The notes below the pieces were generated by a model, which saw nothing but the letters and a program-made list of their open reading frames with translations, did not search any database and was not told the origin of the DNA. 19,817 bases of DNA from JBBIJO01 sp037445895. Lineage in GTDB: Bacteria > Bacteroidota > Ignavibacteria > Kapaibacteriales > UBA2268. Shown piece by piece: positions 7,203 to 16,000 of this stretch. Made by a program: the position numbers and the translations under genes. The DNA is taken from contig JBBIJO010000025.1 of the NCBI GenBank assembly GCA_037445895.1, forward strand, positions 1-19,817. The letters run 5' to 3'. Position 1 is the first letter of the stretch, and the number at the start of each line of letters is the position of its first letter.

Positions 7203-8473
7203 TTTTTCTCGACCCTTTTGATAACAACGATTGTTTTATCGTCATTTATATCGGAATTCGATTGAAATTTATAAACATCGTCGAGTATCAGATATGTTAG
7301 GTTTCGTGCCGATTCTTCTTTATTATTTCGGATTATTTCAATCAATCTTTCCTCGCCATATAAATCGTGGTTTGCATTCATTGCTTCTGTGATTCCATCG
7401 GTATAAAGGACTAAAATATCTCCAAAGTGCATTCGTATATTTTCCACACCAAATTTTTGTTGTTCAAATAAGCCGAGCATACCCCCAGTTGGCCCTAATT
7501 TCGTAATTCTGTCGAGCTTTGGGCGATAGTGAATTGGGGCACAATGCCCAGCATTTACGTAAAGGACAAGCCTATTCGAAGAAAGTGTCAATTCACAATA
7601 AAATAGAGTAACAAACCGCTCGTAAGGGAATGTATCGTAAATTAATTTATTCAAACGCGAGATTAAATCGGACATACGAACCGAATAGCTCAAACCCATA
7701 CGAATAGCACCGGAAACAAAAAGCGCCTGAATAGCCGCGGAAAGTCCCTTGCTCGAAGCATCGCTAATAACAATTCCAAGGCGCTCGTCCTCGCTAACTT
7801 TGCTGTGTAAATAGTCGAAATAATCGCCCCCAACCTCGCTATCGGGAACACAAACACCAAATATATCGTAATCCTGAAATTCAAGAGAATGGTCGGGGAG
7901 AAGATTCCGCTGGATTTGGGCAGCACGATATAGGTCTTCTCGGATCCTTTTGCGTTCTTGTGAATCTAAAATATTTTTTAAAGTTACAGTAGCAACACTA
8001 CTTATTATAGCAAGAGTTTCGCCAAAAGTTTCTTTGATTTCTGGGGCATTGAAACCAAGAAGATAGCGGTAAAATTTACCTAAACGTGTCCGAATTATTG
8101 GACCAACCCCACTCATCGAGTACAGAGTAATACCTTTCGATTTCAACAATTGATCGGTTTCTTTTTTCAGTAAAGAACGAACTTTTACCAATTCCGATAA
8201 AGATGGCTGATCGTGAATATAAATACGATAGTTATCCGGTATTTTTTCCAAATTACCATATTGCATTCTAAGTTCATAGGCTAATTCTTCGGGGATTAAT
8301 TCCCATACCCTTCCGCCGGTAATTTCGAAATGTTTGTTATTGACTATTTCGCGAACAAGTCGTTTCAAAAGAGATAATGGCTCGCGATAATTCCCAGCAA
8401 TAAGCGCCTCGACCAACTTATAAGTTTCGCGCTGAGGAACAGATTGCAAACTATGTTCTACCATAGAGTTCAC
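7199..8473 (-). CDS. SpoIIE/RsbU-type PP2C serine phosphatase
   Basis: The 424-residue cytoplasmic protein has a C-terminal PP2C-like phosphatase domain (about 200-420) of the SpoIIE/RsbU class. Metal-binding acidic motifs are all present: GGDYFD (215-220), ISDASSKG (236-243), YTDGITEA (357-364) and NDDKT (410-414), with LYVNAGHCAP between. A helix at about 170-195 (RIREDLYRAAQIQRNLLP) is the usual linker from a sensor. Residues 1-170 may be a diverged GAF-like sensor domain, but this is uncertain. Such phosphatases usually dephosphorylate STAS-type anti-sigma antagonists; none is encoded nearby. I chose the GTG start at 8473 because AGGTG lies 8 bases upstream, overlapping the stop of the preceding small gene; an ATG at 8464 is the alternative. 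It overlaps the nitrilase gene by four bases. Confidence 0.9.
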   Translation of the reverse strand: MNSMVEHSLQSVPQRETYKLVEALIAGNYREPLSLLKRLVREIVNNKHFEITGGRVWELIPEELAYELRMQYGNLEKIPDNYRIYIHDQPSLSELVKVRSLLKKETDQLLKSKGITLYSMSGVGPIIRTRLGKFYRYLLGFNAPEIKETFGETLAIISSVATVTLKNILDSQERKRIREDLYRAAQIQRNLLPDHSLEFQDYDIFGVCVPDSEVGGDYFDYLHSKVSEDERLGIVISDASSKGLSAAIQALFVSGAIRMGLSYSVRMSDLISRLNKLIYDTFPYERFVTLFYCELTLSSNRLVLYVNAGHCAPIHYRPKLDRITKLGPTGGMLGLFEQQKFGVENIRMHFGDILVLYTDGITEAMNANHDLYGEERLIEIIRNNKEESARNLTYLILDDVYKFQSNSDINDDKTIVVIKRVEKK

Positions 8474-8484
8474 TTATAATACAC

Positions 8485-8661
8485 CTATAACAACAAAATT
8501 AAGACAACTATTAGTAATACAAATATTGTAAAAAAAACGAATTTAATCATTCGTTTGGCAATTCCAACAACTAACGTAAATAAAATTAAGGAAATAATAA
8601 CTTGCCACAATAGCGGTTGGGAATCGAACCAATCGAAAATATTGGTAAAAACTGAATTCAT
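8485..8661 (-). CDS. 58-residue two-helix membrane protein
   Basis: This short reading frame fills the space between tonB and the phosphatase gene. It starts with ATG 3 bases after the tonB stop and ends 11 bases before the phosphatase GTG. The product begins MNSVFTNIFDWFDSQPLLWQ and contains two hydrophobic stretches, about residues 18-34 and 41-58, separated by the basic loop AKRMIK. That pattern suggests a hairpin in the inner membrane with the loop in the cytoplasm. Its stop codon overlaps the ribosome site of the phosphatase gene, as expected for a true operon member. I do not recognise a family. Its in-frame fit without gaps, and a hydrophobic composition that random DNA rarely gives, support a real gene; function is unknown. 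Confidence 0.7.
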   Translation of the reverse strand: MNSVFTNIFDWFDSQPLLWQVIISLILFTLVVGIAKRMIKFVFFTIFVLLIVVLILLL

Positions 8662-8664
8662 CTA

Positions 8665-9435
8665 TCAACTAATCCGGAAAGTAAATGTGATTACCCCATA
8701 CATTTCTTTATTCTCTTTGAGCCGATTAAATCTCCATTGCTTTAATGCTTCCATAGCCGCACGTTCGAGCAGTGGATCCCCCTTTTGCAAAGGAACCATC
8801 GAAGTAATAACACCATCGGCCGACACTGTGAATCTGATTTTTATTTGAGCAGACACATTATAGCCTTGTGGATATTTAGGCAAAACTTTGTATAGCACAA
8901 TTCGATTACCCCCACCTCCCCATTCAATATCGCCGAGTCCAAAGCCAGAACCAGAACCACTTCCTTTATCGCCCAATCCTGTTCCCAAAGGATTTCCTTC
9001 AGATTTTCCAATATCTTTTGAACCCGAACCCTGAGAGTTTTTACTACCTCCTTCGGAAGAAAATTGGTTCGTTGCTTGGATTTGTTTAGCCAAAAGAGGA
9101 TCGTCGATTTGCGAAGGTTTAGATTTACTCTTTTCTGCTGCAATGCTTGCATCCTCAATTTGATTAGATGGATTTTTGCCTCTATGAGCAAGCCCTTCTT
9201 CCGAAAGATTGCCTTTGCTTAAACCAGTTCCATCCCCTATGCCGAAGTTAATTAATTCAAGAGGAATGGTCTGTGTTTCATATTCAGGCAATGCAGGTGG
9301 TTCATATTCGCAGGTTGAAATGGAGAAAACAAACAGCAGATAAATAGCCACCGAAATTAAAAAGCCTCGTGCAGTATTTGGCTCCCAACTAATCTTTATA
9401 TCAATTTGCTTTTCGTCGCGATATGCACGATACAT
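8665..9435 (-). CDS. TonB-family energy transducer-like protein
   Basis: A 256-residue protein with a short cytoplasmic N-terminus, one membrane helix (about 22-41, GFLISVAIYLLFVFSIS), a periplasmic linker and a C-terminal TonB domain (about 180-256: VLPKYPQGYNVSAQIKIRF, then VSADGVI and ALKQWRFNR). TonB proteins carry proton-motive energy from ExbB/ExbD to outer-membrane proteins. The linker is not the usual Pro/Lys-rich rod but is rich in Gly, Ser and Lys (about 124-176). ExbB and ExbD genes are not in the window. A PPALPEYETQTIPLELINFG segment follows the helix, as in many Bacteroidota TonB relatives. It lies 36 bases after the SPOR gene and 3 bases before the small membrane gene. Seven G residues lie just before its ATG. 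Confidence 0.87.
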   Translation of the reverse strand: MYRAYRDEKQIDIKISWEPNTARGFLISVAIYLLFVFSISTCEYEPPALPEYETQTIPLELINFGIGDGTGLSKGNLSEEGLAHRGKNPSNQIEDASIAAEKSKSKPSQIDDPLLAKQIQATNQFSSEGGSKNSQGSGSKDIGKSEGNPLGTGLGDKGSGSGSGFGLGDIEWGGGGNRIVLYKVLPKYPQGYNVSAQIKIRFTVSADGVITSMVPLQKGDPLLERAAMEALKQWRFNRLKENKEMYGVITFTFRIS

Positions 9436-9439
9436 TCTA

Positions 9440-9446
9440 CCCCCCC
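9440..9446 (-). repeat. G7 run in tonB ribosome-site region
   Basis: On the minus strand seven consecutive G bases lie four bases (TAGA) upstream of the tonB ATG, where the ribosome binding site should be. The run may itself serve as the site. Homopolymer slippage here would alter spacing and could tune tonB translation. Confidence 0.6.
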
Positions 9447-9471
9447 AACTTATTTTACAAACAAAATAAAA

Positions 9472-11406
9472 TTACCTGATTCTATCAATCCAAATATTTT
9501 TGAATCCCATTGACTTTGCGTAAGTCTTCGCTTCATCGACACTTTTGAAAGTCCCCACTCGAACACAGTAAACATTTACATTCCTAACTTTATGCACTTT
9601 AATTAACGCATCAATCCCTTTTTTGTTTAAAATGTTTTTCCAATAATTTGCTTCGTCGGGTTCGGACGACGAAAAAACTTCGATTGAATATTCTGCGAGC
9701 GGCACGGTTTCGATTATTTTTGCCTCCTGTGGTTTGGTTAACTTTTCAGCTTCTGTAATCAAAGGCTTTTCGGGCCATTGGGTTTTTTGGCGACTCGACT
9801 CTGTTTTTATTTGTTTGTTCAACGATACTTTTGGCTTGGATTCTCTTTCGCGTTCCTTCTTTGTTATTTGCTCGGCTCCGCTTTTGGCTTCGATGGTTGG
9901 TCTTTGAATAGTTTTCTCTTGCGACGGAGGCAACGCTTCTTTTGCAGTAGGCAATGTTATGTCTTTCGGCGGTTCTGCAGTTTTCCGAGGTTCGGTTCTC
10001 TTTTGCATTTGTCGTAACGGAGTTTCGGACTTAGCAATTTTCGGCTCTTTTTTACTACGAAACATACCATCTAAAAGGAAATAGCCACCAACAGTAATAA
10101 ATAACAAAATGATTGCTGCCGACGAAAGCCATGCCCAAATCGGAATAAGTCTCTTTTTGGTTTTCGTTTCTTCTGTTTTTTCTTTTGGGAATCGAATGAT
10201 TTTTTCCGCAGCTCTTTCAATTTCTTCTCGACTTATAGGTTCAACGATTTGCTTCGATTCTTCTTTTGGTGCTTTTGCAGATATTTCGGCTGATTCCGTT
10301 GCAATTGCTTGCTTTGCTTCTACCGTCTTTGCCTTTTTTTCTTTTTTCTTCTCTCTTCTTTGCTTTTTATCCTTTTTTTCTTTTTTCTTGTCCCGTGGAG
10401 ATTCTTTAAGTAATTTTTCAAAATCAATATCTGCTTTCGTCTCGTAGGCAAGAAATTCCGATGGTTTCTTTACCTTCATTGCTGTTAAATCGATTTCTAT
10501 AAAATCGGACGTGCCGATTCTTTCCTTTCCTTCGTCTAAATCTCTTTGGAGTTCCTCTTTCTCTGCGGTCGAAAGCTTCGCGGCAGGAACTTTAGATTCT
10601 TGTTCAATCTTTGTCTTTTTTTCTTGGTGTTGTTCTAAGTCTTTTCGGATTTCCTTACGGAAGTCTTCGTCGAGAACTTCTTTAAATTCATTCTCGTCGA
10701 AATCAGCAACCTTGATTTCAACTGGTAACTCTCCAACAGACTCCATAGCATCGGATTTTTCTGATTCGAGAGCTTCTTCTGTTTCAGCATCTTCTGTTGC
10801 TGTTGTTTCATATTCACCACGATTCTCCGTTTCCTCCCGTATTTCCTCAATTTCCGAGGCTGATTCAGTTTCTTTTTCGAACAAATCCCAAACCGAATGT
10901 ATATCAGATTCCTCTGGATTTGGCGCTTCCTCTTGAACGAGCCCAGACTTTTCATATTCTATGGCATCTTTATCAACAAGTCCTGCTTTCTCATAAGGAG
11001 TTTGTTCGACGTCGTCGGCAACAAGTCCCGCTTTCTCATAATGGGTCTGTTCGACGTCGTCGGCAATGACTCCGGACTTTTCGTAAACTTGTTGTTGTTC
11101 TTTTTCAACTAAACCGGCTTTTTCGTATGGTTTTGCCTCTTCGTTTTCTACGGAAGAAGGAGTTTCGGTTGAACCAAAAGTATCGTCAAGATGTTCTTTA
11201 GGAGCATCTAAGCTTACCGTTCCAGTGGCTTCTTCCAGGGTCTCTTCGAAAGTTTTATTTTCATCACTAAAATCAATATCGTAGGGGAGTTGCCCCGGAT
11301 AGCTTTCGAGAGTCTCCAACAAAAACGTTTCATCGTCTTTGTCGGTTGGCTCAAATCCACCCCTTAACTCTTCGGGTGTTAAATTTTCATCCAGAAGTTC
11401 TGGCAT
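9472..11406 (-). CDS. Membrane-anchored SPOR-domain protein with acidic cytoplasmic tail
   Basis: This 644-residue protein has four parts. Residues 1-335 are highly acidic and probably disordered, and include five YEKxGLV-type repeats (94-157). Residues about 338-365 are Lys-rich, as is 410-419 just before the single membrane helix (about 421-445, IPIWAWLSSAAIILLFITVG). Positive charge before the helix places the N-terminus in the cytoplasm. Residues 446-570 form a Lys/Glu/Pro-rich periplasmic linker. Residues about 571-644 form a SPOR domain (AEYSIEVFSS, NVYCVRVGTFKSVDEAKTYA), a fold that binds denuded peptidoglycan glycans. The type resembles division or envelope SPOR proteins (DamX/DedD/FtsN layout) but with an unusually long cytoplasmic part. 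Its ATG is 3 bases after the stop of the barrel gene and it precedes tonB. Confidence 0.88.
   Translation of the reverse strand: MPELLDENLTPEELRGGFEPTDKDDETFLLETLESYPGQLPYDIDFSDENKTFEETLEEATGTVSLDAPKEHLDDTFGSTETPSSVENEEAKPYEKAGLVEKEQQQVYEKSGVIADDVEQTHYEKAGLVADDVEQTPYEKAGLVDKDAIEYEKSGLVQEEAPNPEESDIHSVWDLFEKETESASEIEEIREETENRGEYETTATEDAETEEALESEKSDAMESVGELPVEIKVADFDENEFKEVLDEDFRKEIRKDLEQHQEKKTKIEQESKVPAAKLSTAEKEELQRDLDEGKERIGTSDFIEIDLTAMKVKKPSEFLAYETKADIDFEKLLKESPRDKKKEKKDKKQRREKKKEKKAKTVEAKQAIATESAEISAKAPKEESKQIVEPISREEIERAAEKIIRFPKEKTEETKTKKRLIPIWAWLSSAAIILLFITVGGYFLLDGMFRSKKEPKIAKSETPLRQMQKRTEPRKTAEPPKDITLPTAKEALPPSQEKTIQRPTIEAKSGAEQITKKERERESKPKVSLNKQIKTESSRQKTQWPEKPLITEAEKLTKPQEAKIIETVPLAEYSIEVFSSSEPDEANYWKNILNKKGIDALIKVHKVRNVNVYCVRVGTFKSVDEAKTYAKSMGFKNIWIDRIR
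10936..11127 (-). repeat. Five YEKxGLV protein repeats; 45-bp tandem copy inside
   Basis: The acidic tail of the SPOR protein holds YEKAGLV, YEKSGVI, YEKAGLV, YEKAGLV and YEKSGLV at residues 94, 108, 123, 138 and 151, about 13-15 residues apart. Residues 115-129 and 130-144 are nearly identical 15-residue units (one His/Pro difference) encoded by adjacent 45-base copies (10975-11064), which suggests recent tandem duplication. Confidence 0.85.
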
Positions 11407-11409
11407 AAG

Positions 11410-12999
11410 TTAAAACTTATATGTAATTCCAAATCTAAAATTAAATCCTCGTTCTTTGTAACCATTCCAAATTATAACATTCGAATTTAACAAATTTTGT
11501 AAATCCAAAGAAATGATAAATTTTTGTTCGTAAAAATATTCGAATCCTAAAGAAAAAATATTATAAGATGAAAGTTTGACGGAATTATCTATATTAGCAA
11601 AGCGTTCTCCAATGTATTCAAATTTTGCTTTAACAGTTAGAGAGCCGAATAACCTTTTTAAGTAATCTATATTTATCTTCAATGTTGGTTCATACGGAAT
11701 ATCCTTTCGGTTGAATTTCAAAGAACTTGCTACAAAATCGGTTCGAAGTGAGAAATCACCAATACTTCCACCGGCAAAAATCCCTTCGACGAAAATATTG
11801 AACAGAGTACCATCTAAATACAAAACATCGAAATATCCCAAACTTGCGTTTTCGAAGCAAGGGCGTCGAGTTGTATAAGTAAAATTACTCCCTCCCACTA
11901 CACTCAAATCTTTAGTCGGTTCGAAACGGAGATTGCCCCCCAGTAAGGTCTCGTTTCCATAATCAATTTCGAGACTATCGACTAAGTAAGGATTTACATT
12001 GTAGTATTCACCAAAAGATTTATTTTTAAGTCCGTTTGCGATTTCCATTTGAACCGAGAAATCCTTATCAATTATTTTTTGAAGTTTTAGGCTTACGAGG
12101 AATCCTACTCGATTTTTGTTATTCGAGCTATTTGCAAATTGGAAACCGGCAGTAGGATTAAAATTGAAGCCAGAAAAAACAAAACGTGAATAACCATAAA
12201 TTTGGTAGAAATTCAAATTTTGGTTTCTAAATTGTCTGAAATTTAAATCGATATGACCACCGAAAGTTCTTTCCTGTGAATATGATTTTTTAACATCAAC
12301 AAAGCATCCAATAATATTTTCAGCGATTTTGTTTCCTCCCCCAGTTTGGGAAATCCAGTAGGCTTTACCCCCAGTAGAGAAATCGAATCCCTCGAAATTT
12401 CCATCACTTTTAATTGCAAAGTTAATTTTTGCGAAGTCCCTTTTCGGAGGCGACGAAAGTGCATAAAGTTTGTAATTTTGATAAAGAACATCAAAATTCG
12501 TTGTGGTCTTGCTACCTCCAAAAATAAAAAATTTATCGGGAGCAAAGTAATCGCTTTGCAGTCCTAAATTTATTCTAAAATAATCGGCATTTTCGACGTT
12601 TCCGCTACTTCCCGAAACTTCTCCAATTCCGGATAGCGCATAATCTTGGAAAAGAGTTTTATATCCTCCTTGAATTCCTGTTGTAAAATAACTACCGAAA
12701 TTACCAATTACAAAACCTTTAGGAAAGTCTTTGGAGATTATGTTCGAAGGCAATGTAACAGGAAATACTATGTAATTGCGCGGTTTTTCGAGTATGTTGA
12801 GCGAATCCATCTGCGAGCGTCTCATCATAGTGGAAAATTCGGGCAACTGCTTTCCACCAACTTGAATATCGATTTGCTCTTTCCCTTCGATAATAAAATT
12901 AGGAAGTTCCAACGGTTGCGAAGCGGTTTGCGACGAAGCAAACTGAGTTGTGATTAACAAAATAATTATACTAAGATAAATAATCAGTTTTATTTTCAT
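11410..12999 (-). CDS. Outer-membrane beta-barrel protein, TonB-box-like N-terminus
   Basis: The 529-residue protein has a signal peptide (about 1-23, ending FASSQ) and then a long series of alternating amphipathic strands rich in Tyr, Phe, Gly and Asn (for example NADYFRINLGLQSDYF and LNFYQIYGYSRFVFSGFNF). The last strand ends in Phe (FNFRFGITYKF), the usual outer-membrane barrel signal. Residues 30-40 (LELPNFIIEGK) sit where TonB-dependent receptors carry their TonB box and look similar. There is no clear 120-residue plug domain, so it is not a standard TonB-dependent receptor. I do not recognise a specific family. The ATG lies 9 bases after the TPR gene stop with a GAGGGAAGA ribosome site, and the SPOR gene starts 3 bases after its stop. 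Role as a transporter or an anchor is open. Confidence 0.8.
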   Translation of the reverse strand: MKIKLIIYLSIIILLITTQFASSQTASQPLELPNFIIEGKEQIDIQVGGKQLPEFSTMMRRSQMDSLNILEKPRNYIVFPVTLPSNIISKDFPKGFVIGNFGSYFTTGIQGGYKTLFQDYALSGIGEVSGSSGNVENADYFRINLGLQSDYFAPDKFFIFGGSKTTTNFDVLYQNYKLYALSSPPKRDFAKINFAIKSDGNFEGFDFSTGGKAYWISQTGGGNKIAENIIGCFVDVKKSYSQERTFGGHIDLNFRQFRNQNLNFYQIYGYSRFVFSGFNFNPTAGFQFANSSNNKNRVGFLVSLKLQKIIDKDFSVQMEIANGLKNKSFGEYYNVNPYLVDSLEIDYGNETLLGGNLRFEPTKDLSVVGGSNFTYTTRRPCFENASLGYFDVLYLDGTLFNIFVEGIFAGGSIGDFSLRTDFVASSLKFNRKDIPYEPTLKINIDYLKRLFGSLTVKAKFEYIGERFANIDNSVKLSSYNIFSLGFEYFYEQKFIISLDLQNLLNSNVIIWNGYKERGFNFRFGITYKF

Positions 13000-13008
13000 T
13001 CTTCCCTC

Positions 13009-16000
13009 TTACTGTTTTGAGTTTTGTTCGAGTAAAGAAAGACGACGCTTGGCTGTTGCAACGAAATCGTCGTTGGTTCGAGAAACAATTACTGCCCGAT
13101 AAGAATTCATTGCTTCTTCTATGTTTCCAAGTTTTTCGTAGCAATCCGCTAAGTTCAGCAACGAAAGTGTATACCAATCTTCGATTCCGGCAAAGTTATT
13201 CTTTACTTTTTCGAATTCTTCGATTGCTTTCGAGCAATCTCCAAGGCGATAGTAAATTTCACCGATACGGAATTGTGCCTCTGCCGCTAAATTAACATCG
13301 TTCGGCGTATTGGCAATTTTTGTAAACTCCACAATGGCTTCGTTAAATTTTCCATTTAGGCGATAATACATAGCAATTCGATAGATGCTTTGGTCGCCAA
13401 ATTCTGTATCTGCAAATTTTGTTGCGATTCGCTTCCAAATTGCAATAGCAGTAACGGTATCGCCCAAATTGAATTTAATTGTCGCTTGCTCGAAACCACC
13501 TTGTGCCGAAGACGGGTCATCCGGATATTCTTCTTGCAATAGTGTTAAAACCGAATCTGCGTTACGGATTTGAGAAGAATTTTTGAACGACAACCCGAGT
13601 TCGAGAAGGCTTAAAGGAGCAAACTCGGAATCGGGAAATTTTTCGTAAATTTCCGAGAAAAGTTTCACTGCATTATCGTTATCTCCAAGACTTTGGTAGC
13701 TTTTTGCCATCCAAAATATTGCCTCGGCTCTTTTATCGCTTTGAGGAAATTTTTTAAGAAAATTATCGTATTCGGCAATTGCATCTTTATAACTATGGCT
13801 TACAAAAAGCATCCCCCCTTTCTTCAGCATAAAATCTGCTGCGAAAGGAGATTCTGGGTTACGGTTTATGTAGTCATCGGCAATTTGCAATGCTTCTTTT
13901 TCACGTCCAAGAGCAACATAGCAAAACTGTATGCTTCGGAGTGCATCGGCAACAAGAGGACTGCTTGGATAGTTATCGATAATTTCTTTATATTGTTGGA
14001 TGGCCTCTTCGTATTTACTTTGATTATATAATGCATCGGCAATTGCATATTTTGCACGTGGAACAAGCAAACTATTGGGATATGCATCGATTAAAAAGTT
14101 GAAATTGTTGATAGCGTCGCCATAGTTTTTTTGCTGGAATCGAATCCAACCATTTAAATAAAGGGCGTTCGGGGCATAAACAGAGTTTGGATACCTTTTA
14201 ATAAACTCTAATACCTGGTTGTATGCTCCATCGAAATTATTCATCTTATATAGTGAATGGCAAATCTGGTATTGTGCATATTGCGATTCCTCGGTTGTTG
14301 GGTTCAAAGAAACGACTCTTTGATAACTTTCAATGGCTTGTTTGAAATCCTTAAGTACAAAAAATCCATCGCCTTGCCGTAACCACACCTCAACACGATA
14401 TTTAGAATTGGGAAATTCGTGGACGAGTTGACCGAAAATTTCACTCGATTTGCGGAAGTTTTTTAAACGGAAATACACCCATCCGCAACCATAAAGAACG
14501 TCTTCGCGAAATCTTGTCGTTGGATATTTAGCAAGCAAAGATTCATATTTATCGATTGCGTTTCGAAGCATATCGGAACGATAATAGGCTTCGGCAAGCC
14601 AAAATAGTGCTTCTTCGGCACGCGGGTCGTTAGAATAGTTACCAACAAAGAACAATAGGTTTTGTATTGCCTCGGAATTTCGATAATTATGAATTTGTGC
14701 TATAGCTTGCTTCAATCTAGATTCAGAGATTATCCAACTTCGATTTGGAATTTGAACGATACTCGCTCTTTTAGCAAGCTCTTCGGCGTTTTTATATTGT
14801 ACTATCGCTTTACCCCAATTCTTCATTTCTAAATAGGTTGCTCCAATCATCAAATGGAGTTTTGCCGAAACAGCATTATCATTAGATTCCCGTAAACCCC
14901 GTTCGAAAGTTCTTGCAGCCGTTTCGAATTCTTTCCGTTCGTAATAAATCATACCAAGTTCAAGAAGAACCTGTCCGAGAAATGGGTAATTTGCCTGCGA
15001 TACAAGTTCTGAAAACTGATTTTGCGCCTCGGCTAATCTACCTATTCGGCGATTGCAAACCCCAATATACAACGCAATAATGTCTCTTTGAACGGGAGTA
15101 AGTGTGTTGGGTTCTTCGAGCATTTTCGTGGAGTGCTCAATACATCTTATGAAGTCTCCTTTATTTAATAAAGCCCAGGCAATTCCGATTTTTGCATCTG
15201 CAAGGTATTGCGAATTTGGATACTTGCGAACAAAAGATTCGAAGTAAGCAGTTGCCTGGTCGTATTTGTTCCCAATATTATAGGCTTCGCCACGCATAAA
15301 ATCGATTCGTTCTTCGAAGTTTTCAACAAAATCCTGGGGTTCGTATTGTATCCCAATACTATCCTTTGCTTGAATTCGATAATGAATTGCTTCGGCTAAA
15401 TCGAGCGAGACAAGTGCTTGCACATCTTGCTTTAATGTTAGGTAGTTGCTTGTCTCCCGCAAAATTGAAGCAAGAATAAGGTTCGACCGTGGATAATTTT
15501 TTTGCAAGGTTTTGTAATACACAATAGCACTTTCTTCCTGTCCTTTCAGTTCGTGAATAAGCCCTAAAAGATAAAGAGATTCATCGGCATTTTGTAACCT
15601 TGGGTAAAGGCGAAAACATTTTTCTAATGGCTCTTTTGCCAAATCAACTTTGCCAACTTTCAAAAGAGCTAACCCATCCAAATACAAGCATCGAGATACG
15701 AGTTCGATATAAGAAGAATCTCCCCGAAGCGAAAACTCGGACAAAGAAGATTCGATTGCTTTGTGAAAATATCCGTCCGCTTTCTCATATTCTTTGCCTT
15801 CGAAGGAAATATATGCAAGATATTCAAAGAAAAATGGAATAAATGGGGAATCTTTGTTGTCTTCGATATATCGCTCCAGAATCCTTTTAGCATAGGGCGC
15901 TCGACCATCATAGAATTCTATTTTCGCTTCGAGTAAAATAGCTTTCGCTTTCGTAGGCAAATCCGCAAAAATTAATACTTTGGTCAATTCTTTTTCCGAA

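Noticed and set aside
8555..8848. 97-residue plus-strand frame across the tonB 3' end
   Set aside because: It lies antisense to the TonB C-terminal domain and to the 58-residue gene, both better supported, and shows no family features.
10109..10936. Long Ser/Phe-rich plus-strand frames opposite the SPOR gene
   Set aside because: They are the mirror of Lys/Glu-rich codons of the SPOR protein; their composition is low-complexity with no domain.
10975..11064. CRISPR-like or noncoding tandem repeat
   Set aside because: The two 45-base units are in frame within the SPOR gene and encode near-identical protein repeats; there are no spacers.
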